A stretch of 19,907 bases of DNA from Lachnospiraceae bacterium UBA3863. GTDB lineage: Bacteria; Bacillota; Clostridia; Lachnospirales; Lachnospiraceae. The stretch lies in NCBI GenBank assembly GCA_002392385.1, contig DGGX01000191.1, positions 1 to 19,907 on the forward strand, read 5' to 3'. The notes under the pieces were generated by a model. It searched no databases. It was given only the letters and a program-made list of their open reading frames with translations, and was not told where the DNA came from. The position numbers and the translations under genes were made by a program. This document shows, piece by piece, positions 15,512 to 19,907 of this stretch (position 1 is the stretch's first letter; the number at the start of each line of letters is the position of its first letter).

Positions 15512-17218
15512 ATGGAAAAAAAGTGGTGGCAGACCAAGGTCGCCTATCAGATCTATCCCAAGAGCTTCTATGACAGCAACGGCGACGGCATCGGCGACCT
15601 GCAGGGGATCATCCGCAAGCTGGACTATCTCCGTGACCTGGGCGTCGACATCCTCTGGCTGTCCCCGGTCTACGTCTCTCCTCTGGCGGACCAGGGCTAC
15701 GACATCGCCGACTACTACGACATCGATCCCCGCTTCGGGACCATGCAGGACATGGATCAGCTCATCGCCGAAGCGAAAAAACGCGGCCTCCACATCATCA
15801 TGGACCTGGTGGTCAACCACTGCTCCGATGAGAACATCTGGTTCCGCAAGGCCTGCGAGGACCCGGAGGGCCGGTACGGGAAGTTCTTCTACCTCCGGAC
15901 CGTCAAGCCCGGCGAGCCCCTTCCGACCAACTGGCGGTCTTATTTCGGCGGCCCCGTCTGGGACAGGCTGCCCGGTCATGACGACATCTACTATCTCCAC
16001 GTCTTCCATAAAAAACAGCCGGACCTCAACTGGGAGAATCCGGACCTGCGGGAAGAAGTCTATAAGATGATCAACTGGTGGCTGGACAAGGGCATCTCCG
16101 GCTTCCGGATCGACGCCATCATCAACATCAAGAAGGCCCTCCCCATGCGCAGCTACCCTGTCGACCGGGAGGACGGCCTCGCCGACATCGGGCAGATGCT
16201 GGAGGAAGCGGAGGGCATCGGCGAATTCCTCGGGGAGATGCGGGACCGCTGCTTTGCCCCCCACGACGCCTTCACCGTCGGCGAGGTCTTCCACGAGAAG
16301 CCGGAGGACATCCCGCTCTTCATCGGCGACGGCGGCTACTTCTCCTCCATGTACGACTTCGCGGAGTCGGTCCTGGGCCAGAGCCCCAGAGGCTGGCACC
16401 GCAACGACCCGATCACGCCCGACGACTATAAGCACGCCCTTTTCGGCACCCAGAAGAAGATCGGCAATACCGGCTTCATATCGATCATCCTGGAGAACCA
16501 CGACCAGCCCCGCGGCGTCTCCTACTTCCTTCCCGAAGGCGTCCGCACCCCCGCGGCCAAAAAGATGCTGGCCACCGGCTACTTCTTCGTCCGCGGCCTG
16601 CCCTGGATCTACCAGGGACAGGAGCTGGGCATGGAGAACACCGTCATCCGCTCCATCGAAGAGGTGGACGACATCTCCACCCTTGACCAGTACCGGGTGG
16701 CGATCGAGGACGACGTCCCGGCGGAGGAGGCCCTCCGCATCGTCGTCAGGCAGAGCAGGGACAACGCCCGCACGCCCTACCAGTGGACGGGCGGGGACAA
16801 TGCGGGCTTCATGGAGACGGCCGCCCCCGGCGCCCGCCCCTGGCTGCCCGTGAATCCGAATTACAGGGAGCTCAACCTGGAGGCCGAGGCGGCGGATCCG
16901 GATTCCGTCTACAACTACTACCGGCAGCTGATCCGCCTGCGCAAGGACCCCGCTTACACAGACGCCCTCATCTACGGCGACCTGGTCCCCTATCTGGAGG
17001 AGACGTCGAACGCTCTCTGCTATCTCCGCAAGGGTGAGTCCCATACCCTCCTGATCATGACCAACTGGCAGGATGCCCCGCAGACACTGCCCCTCCCCGG
17101 CCAGGTGCGAAAGGTGCTCCTCAATAATATGGAAGACTCCGACATCCGGCCTTGTGACGGCGGCGCGCTGTCGATCCGCCTGGAGGGCTGGCAGGCCCTG
17201 GTGCTGGAGTTGGGCTGA
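15512..17218 (+). CDS. GH13 alpha-glucosidase (oligo-1,6-glucosidase subfamily)
   Basis: 568 residues, the usual size. Cytoplasmic exo-acting enzyme releasing glucose from short alpha-glucosides. GH13 landmarks: DGIGDLQGI (25-33), region I DLVVNH (98-103), the domain-B signature QPDLN (169-173) typical of the oligo-1,6-glucosidase group, region II GFRIDA with nucleophile D201, region III acid/base E258 (VGEVFH) and region IV ENHDQPR with D331. The residue after the nucleophile is Ala202; isomaltose-type enzymes usually have Val and maltose-type enzymes often Ala/Thr, which hints at alpha-1,4 preference (inference). Trehalose-6-phosphate or sucrose hydrolase functions are not excluded. Start supported by CAGGAGGAC about 7 nt upstream. 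Second gene of the araC operon. Confidence 0.93.
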   Translation: MEKKWWQTKVAYQIYPKSFYDSNGDGIGDLQGIIRKLDYLRDLGVDILWLSPVYVSPLADQGYDIADYYDIDPRFGTMQDMDQLIAEAKKRGLHIIMDLVVNHCSDENIWFRKACEDPEGRYGKFFYLRTVKPGEPLPTNWRSYFGGPVWDRLPGHDDIYYLHVFHKKQPDLNWENPDLREEVYKMINWWLDKGISGFRIDAIINIKKALPMRSYPVDREDGLADIGQMLEEAEGIGEFLGEMRDRCFAPHDAFTVGEVFHEKPEDIPLFIGDGGYFSSMYDFAESVLGQSPRGWHRNDPITPDDYKHALFGTQKKIGNTGFISIILENHDQPRGVSYFLPEGVRTPAAKKMLATGYFFVRGLPWIYQGQELGMENTVIRSIEEVDDISTLDQYRVAIEDDVPAEEALRIVVRQSRDNARTPYQWTGGDNAGFMETAAPGARPWLPVNPNYRELNLEAEAADPDSVYNYYRQLIRLRKDPAYTDALIYGDLVPYLEETSNALCYLRKGESHTLLIMTNWQDAPQTLPLPGQVRKVLLNNMEDSDIRPCDGGALSIRLEGWQALVLELG

Positions 17219-17256
17219 CCGCTGCTTCCGAAAGATCTCTGATGACCCGTTAAGAC

Positions 17257-17293
17257 AGAGCTGTCCTCCCGATCGCCTCAGGAGGACAGCTCT
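17257..17293. terminator. Hairpin between the convergent GH13 and HTH-protein genes
   Basis: A perfect 13-bp stem (AGAGCTGTCCTCC at 17257-17269 with its complement at 17281-17293) encloses an 11-nt loop that includes the stop codon of the minus-strand gene. The right arm therefore encodes that protein's last residues. Neither side has a real T run (TTCT on the plus strand), so if it ends transcription it probably does so weakly or with Rho. Confidence 0.4.
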
Positions 17294-18084
17294 TCTATGT
17301 CTCCTCTGGTGAAAAGGAAGGTGTTTCCCAGTTCCATGACCGGCACCAGCCTTCCCCGCCTCACCAGATCCTGTATGTTCTGCCGGGAACAGCACAGTAT
17401 GTCCGCGGCTTCCGCCGTGCTCAGCAGATTCTGCCGCATATAAGCCCGGAAGACGTCCGCACCCATAGAGGCCTCTCTCCCGGCCATCCGCAGCTGCTCC
17501 GCCGGCACCTCCCCGGCATCATCGACGTTCAGGGCATGCCCGCCGCCGCACACCCGGAGTGTTCCGAGGCGTTCCTGACAGGCCCTCAGCCGTTCTGACC
17601 GGGCACATTCCAGCAGTTCCCTGTCCGGTATCTTCCGGACCAGGCCGTCGCGGAACAGCACCCATACGCTGTCCTGTGTGCGGAAGATCTCCCGGACCTT
17701 CGTCCGCAGCCGCGCCTGCAGTTCTTCCGGATAACGTCCCTGCTGCAGGGCTGCGATATAGCACTCATCCTGTGCGCAGCGCCCGTCCGCGATCGCCAGC
17801 AGCCTGTATTCGTCATATTCCGCAAGCCCGTTCTCCTTCAGGATCATCCCCAGATTCTGCCTGTCGGGGGGAACGATCCGCTGCCGCACCCAGAGAAGAC
17901 TGTCCTGTGTCCCCACGCTGTACAGTCCTCTTTTTACGTATGACGAGAGGATCAGCGGCGCTTCCCACTCATCCGTCAGGCTGCTGATCTCGATATGGAA
18001 CTCCGGTGTCTTTTCATAATATAGAAGCCAGGCGAGATCCCTGTTTCTGTCGATGGTTCTGTCACGAATCGCGTAGGCTTTCAT
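17278..18084 (-). CDS. HTH protein with DUF2442-like region, partner of the HipA-like kinase
   Basis: 268 residues, not matched to a named gene. Three parts are visible. Residues 1 to about 115 form an unrecognised N-terminal region (LAWLLYYEKTPEFHIEI, then the conserved-looking RQNLGMILKENGLAEYDEY). Residues about 138-203 (WVLFRDGLVRKIPDRELLE ... LNVDDAGEVPAEQL) resemble DUF2442, a small domain often next to HTH proteins. Residues about 219-265 form an excisionase/MerR-like HTH (LLSTAEAADILCCSRQNIQD, then RGRLVPV). The start at 18084 has GGAGGAGGTGG about 8 nt upstream and overlaps the kinase gene by 23 nt, so the two are co-translated. It likely binds DNA and may autoregulate through the palindrome at 18921-18938. 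Antitoxin or regulator of the kinase is an inference. Confidence 0.8.
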   Translation of the reverse strand: MKAYAIRDRTIDRNRDLAWLLYYEKTPEFHIEISSLTDEWEAPLILSSYVKRGLYSVGTQDSLLWVRQRIVPPDRQNLGMILKENGLAEYDEYRLLAIADGRCAQDECYIAALQQGRYPEELQARLRTKVREIFRTQDSVWVLFRDGLVRKIPDRELLECARSERLRACQERLGTLRVCGGGHALNVDDAGEVPAEQLRMAGREASMGADVFRAYMRQNLLSTAEAADILCCSRQNIQDLVRRGRLVPVMELGNTFLFTRGDIEELSS

Positions 18085-18883
18085 AATACTGCCACCTCCT
18101 CCACAGCATGTCCCAGACAGCTTCCTGCCTCGCCGGAGAGATCGCCTCTTCAAGGTCTTCAAACAGCCTCTCCCGGTCGTTCCGCGTCAATATCCCCGTG
18201 AAGGGCCTCTCCCCTTTCGGAATCAGCCGCAGATTCTCCAACGCACTGCCCGAACCGACAAAACACTGCACCCTCCTGTCCCGCATGGGATCTTCTGTCT
18301 CCAGCTTCTCATCCTCATGCACGGAGAAGTATAAAGACAGCCCGTGATCAAACAGCGGCGCCAGCCGGTAGGACCGGTCCGCGCGGCTGCGAAGCACTTC
18401 CATATTCGCGCCGTGGCGGTCCCTGTTCAGGATCAGGAAATCCACAGCAAGCATCTGCCGGATATACTGCTCCCATCCCTGCCTCCGGCAGAAAACGAGG
18501 GGGCTCTCCCCCGGTTCCCTCTCCATCTGGTAGAAAGCGTCCAGCGCGATCTTGCTCTCGTCCTTCCTTTTGAAGTCCGCGGACCGGCAGAGCCAGGTCA
18601 CATATTCCTGCCCGTCGATGCTGATCCGTGCATGGATCAGCTGATAGGGTACGTGCGGCACCTCCAACAAGGTCAGCAGCCTGTCCGCAATGATCTCATT
18701 GACGCACTCATGCCCGACGATCCCCCGGAAGGCGTCGAAATCTGACAGTTTGTAATACCATTTGGTCCCTTTCTCCGTGGTGCGGGCCTTCAGGAAAGAT
18801 CCGGCCGTCCCGGAGGAATGCCTGATCCGGGACCACTGCAGCAGTCGAAGGTCCTGCAATTCTTTTATGACCTTTCCGTCCAT
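18062..18883 (-). CDS. HipA/CtkA-like kinase domain protein
   Basis: 273 residues, short for HipA (about 440) and without the HipA N-terminal subdomain; closer in size to CtkA-like kinases. Visible features are a Gly/Ser-rich N-terminal loop (SSGTAGSFLKA, 23-33), a likely ATP-binding lysine (WYYKL, K45), a helix with E59 (HECVNEIIADRLL), the catalytic loop NRDRHGAN (153-160; D155, N160) and the metal-binding motif PLFDHG (176-181; D179). In HipA-type Ser/Thr kinases the corresponding residues phosphorylate targets such as aminoacyl-tRNA synthetases; the target here is unknown. The start has AAGGAGGG about 7 nt upstream and a short leader. It is followed, with a 23-nt overlap, by an HTH protein. 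The order kinase first, HTH second is the reverse of classic hipBA. Toxin function is inferred, not shown. Confidence 0.82.
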   Translation of the reverse strand: MDGKVIKELQDLRLLQWSRIRHSSGTAGSFLKARTTEKGTKWYYKLSDFDAFRGIVGHECVNEIIADRLLTLLEVPHVPYQLIHARISIDGQEYVTWLCRSADFKRKDESKIALDAFYQMEREPGESPLVFCRRQGWEQYIRQMLAVDFLILNRDRHGANMEVLRSRADRSYRLAPLFDHGLSLYFSVHEDEKLETEDPMRDRRVQCFVGSGSALENLRLIPKGERPFTGILTRNDRERLFEDLEEAISPARQEAVWDMLWRRWQYYESLRDS

Positions 18884-18907
18884 TCCGTCCCTCCTTTTCT
18901 ATTAATT

Positions 18908-18936
18908 ATTATCTATATTTACTTGTCGTTTGACAA
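18908..18936 (-). promoter_or_regulatory. Promoter of the kinase/HTH operon
   Basis: On the minus strand TTGTCA (18936-18931), a 17-nt spacer and GATAAT (18913-18908) form a sigma-A type promoter, 5 of 6 in each box. Transcription would start near 18901, giving a leader of under 20 nt that holds just the ribosome binding site. Confidence 0.6.
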
Positions 18937-18938
18937 GT
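18921..18938. promoter_or_regulatory. Palindromic operator candidate shared by two divergent promoters
   Basis: ACTTGTC-GTTT-GACAAGT is a perfect 7-bp inverted repeat around four bases. It contains the -35 box of the kinase operon promoter (18931-18936) and of the alanine dehydrogenase promoter (18930-18935), which overlap almost fully on opposite strands. A dimeric HTH protein bound here would block both. Confidence 0.6.
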
Positions 18939-18958
18939 TATAGCCAAAATACTATTAT
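18930..18958 (+). promoter_or_regulatory. Promoter of alanine dehydrogenase
   Basis: TTGACA (18930-18935, 6 of 6), a 17-nt spacer and TATTAT (18953-18958, 5 of 6) make the best sigma-A promoter in the window. Transcription would start near 18965, leaving a leader of about 130 nt before the ATG at 19094. Confidence 0.68.
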
Positions 18959-19020
18959 GTGCAATATCCATCGATCTGTAGTATCTTTAGGTATAGTTTT
19001 TCAGGTTGGTTTTTTGTTTT

Positions 19021-19077
19021 TGCGGCGGTATCTGCGGTCAGCTGTCCGCAGAGTCCGCATGCCCCGGTTCGCGGGGC
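19021..19077 (+). promoter_or_regulatory. Structured 5' leader of alanine dehydrogenase
   Basis: After a U-rich stretch (19007-19020), TGCGG/CCGCA repeats nest into a two-tier stem: an outer 5-bp stem (19021-19025 with 19055-19059) and an inner 7-bp stem (19031-19037 with 19046-19052). A separate 6-bp GC hairpin (GCCCCG/CGGGGC, 19061-19077) ends just before the AAAGGG ribosome binding site. It fits no riboswitch class that I recognise. Control of translation, or simple mRNA stability, is possible. Confidence 0.42.
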
Positions 19078-19093
19078 AGAAAGGGTTTTTTGC

Positions 19094-19907
19094 ATGAAGA
19101 TCGGATGTGTCAGAGAGATCAAGAACAATGAATTCCGTGTCGGCCTTACCCCCGACAATGTGCGCAGTTATGTGAGCGCCGGTCATGAAGTGATGATCGA
19201 AAAGGGTGCCGGCGAAGGGAGCGGTTTTGCCGATGAGGAATATGCGGCGGCAGGCGCCGTGCTGTCGGACAGTGCGAAGGCTGTCTGGGATCATTCCGAG
19301 ATGATGATCAAGGTCAAGGAGCCTCTGGAGGAGGAATACGCCTTCTTCCATGACGGACTTCTTCTGTATACATACTTCCACCTGGCAGCGGACAAGGAGC
19401 AGATGGACGCGCTGCTGGCCGGCGGCGTCACCGCCATCGCCTACGAGACCCTGCGCGAGACAGACGGCTCCCTGCCGCTCCTGGCGCCCATGAGCCAGAT
19501 CGCCGGCCGCCTCTCCATCCAGGAAGGCGCCAAGTATCTTGAGAAGCGGTTCGGAGGCGAAGGCGTCCTCCTTGCCGGTGTTCCCGGCACCCCCAAGGCC
19601 CGCGTGGCCATCCTCGGCGGCGGCACCGTCGGCGCCAACGCCTGCAAGCTTGCCGTCGGCATGGGCGCTGACGTCACCATCCTCGACATCAACCTCAAGC
19701 GCCTCGAGCAGCTCGACGACATGTTCGGCTCCCGCATCCAGACCCTCGTCTCCACAGAGAGCAACGTGGAGAAGGCCGTCACAGAGGCTGACCTCGTCAT
19801 CGGCTCCGTCCTCATCCCCGGCGGCTCGACGCCCAAGCTCTTCAAGCGCGCCTACCTGTCCAAGATGAAGAAGGGTTCCGTCTTCGTGGACGTGGCCATC
19901 GACCAGG
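19094..19907 (+). CDS. ald: Alanine dehydrogenase (N-terminal 271 residues; gene runs off the right edge)
   Basis: Catalyses NAD-dependent oxidative deamination of L-alanine to pyruvate and ammonia, or the reverse, in the cytoplasm. The sequence opens MKIGCVREIKNNEFRVGLTP. Known active-site residues are in register: R15, K75 (IKVKEP), H96 (YTYFHLA) and D270 (VAIDQ). The NAD-binding Rossmann motif is GGGTVG (175-180), with D198 in the ribose-binding position. About 100 further residues are expected beyond the edge (family length about 370). The start has AGAAAGGG about 8 nt upstream and the family's usual N-terminus. It is preceded by a strong promoter and a structured leader, and diverges from the kinase/HTH operon. 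Confidence 0.96.
   Translation, partial: MKIGCVREIKNNEFRVGLTPDNVRSYVSAGHEVMIEKGAGEGSGFADEEYAAAGAVLSDSAKAVWDHSEMMIKVKEPLEEEYAFFHDGLLLYTYFHLAADKEQMDALLAGGVTAIAYETLRETDGSLPLLAPMSQIAGRLSIQEGAKYLEKRFGGEGVLLAGVPGTPKARVAILGGGTVGANACKLAVGMGADVTILDINLKRLEQLDDMFGSRIQTLVSTESNVEKAVTEADLVIGSVLIPGGSTPKLFKRAYLSKMKKGSVFVDVAIDQ

Noticed and set aside
14510..17395. A 961-codon open frame on the minus strand across the AraC and GH13 genes
   Set aside because: It is antisense to two genes with complete catalytic and HTH motifs, has a composition rich in Val/Asp/Gly/His typical of reverse-frame GC-rich DNA, and shows no motif or ribosome binding site of its own.
19061..19091. GC hairpin followed by TTTTTT ahead of ald, considered as a terminator
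   Set aside because: The T run starts 8 nt after the stem, behind the ribosome binding site, so it lacks intrinsic terminator geometry.
18884..19093. AT-rich intergenic region considered as an attachment site or the edge of a mobile element
   Set aside because: No integrase, transposase, tRNA or direct repeat was seen. The AT content is explained by two divergent promoters.
1..19907. CRISPR arrays, rRNA, tRNA and catabolite-responsive (cre) sites
   Set aside because: Read for regularly spaced repeats, conserved RNA cores and the TGWAANCGNTNWCA pattern in the intergenic regions; none was convincing by eye.

Overview
The window looks like the chromosome of a GC-rich (roughly 60% by eye) anaerobic Bacillota, most likely a gut clostridium of the Lachnospiraceae type. 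This is an inference from gene content and style: strong AGGAGG-type ribosome binding sites, a FeoA-FeoB fusion, an iron-dependent alcohol dehydrogenase, an Old Yellow Enzyme with an FeS cluster, a DegV protein, and a CUT1 sugar transporter with no local ATPase. No rRNA, tRNA, CRISPR array, insertion sequence or prophage gene was seen. The many long open frames antisense to the genes are a by-product of GC-rich coding and were not called.

Layout. (1) 1-1475, minus strand: a LysR regulator whose stop codon overlaps the start codon (ATGA) of a FeoA-FeoB ferrous iron transporter that runs off the left edge. (2) 1571-5093: an iron-type alcohol dehydrogenase (minus) and a 661-residue OYE-type flavin/FeS reductase (plus) diverge from a 233-bp region. 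That region carries two inverted copies of a 19-bp module, one in front of each gene. (3) 5116-14261, minus strand: a carbohydrate locus. A LacI regulator with its own terminator is followed by a sugar-binding lipoprotein, two permeases, a terminator, a raffinose-synthase/alpha-galactosidase-like GH36 enzyme, 4-alpha-glucanotransferase (MalQ) and a DegV protein. (4) 14561-17218, plus strand: an AraC regulator and a GH13 alpha-glucosidase in one operon, diverging from lacI. (5) 17278-18883, minus strand: two overlapping genes, a HipA/CtkA-like kinase and a protein with a DUF2442-like region and a C-terminal helix-turn-helix. (6) 19094 to the right edge, plus strand: alanine dehydrogenase, truncated by the window.

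How it fits together. Regions 3 and 4 read as one oligosaccharide-use locus. The transporter imports an alpha-linked oligosaccharide, possibly with both galactose and glucose units. GH36, GH13 and MalQ are cytoplasmic and would break it down. LacI and AraC would sense it. The missing ATPase is probably a shared MsmK/MalK-type subunit encoded elsewhere.

The least ordinary part is the right end. The kinase/HTH cassette and alanine dehydrogenase are transcribed divergently from promoters whose -35 boxes overlap inside one perfect palindrome (ACTTGTC-N4-GACAAGT). One bound regulator could therefore control both directions. The two-copy 19-bp module between the alcohol dehydrogenase and the OYE reductase, and the translational coupling of LysR to FeoAB, are the next most interesting observations.
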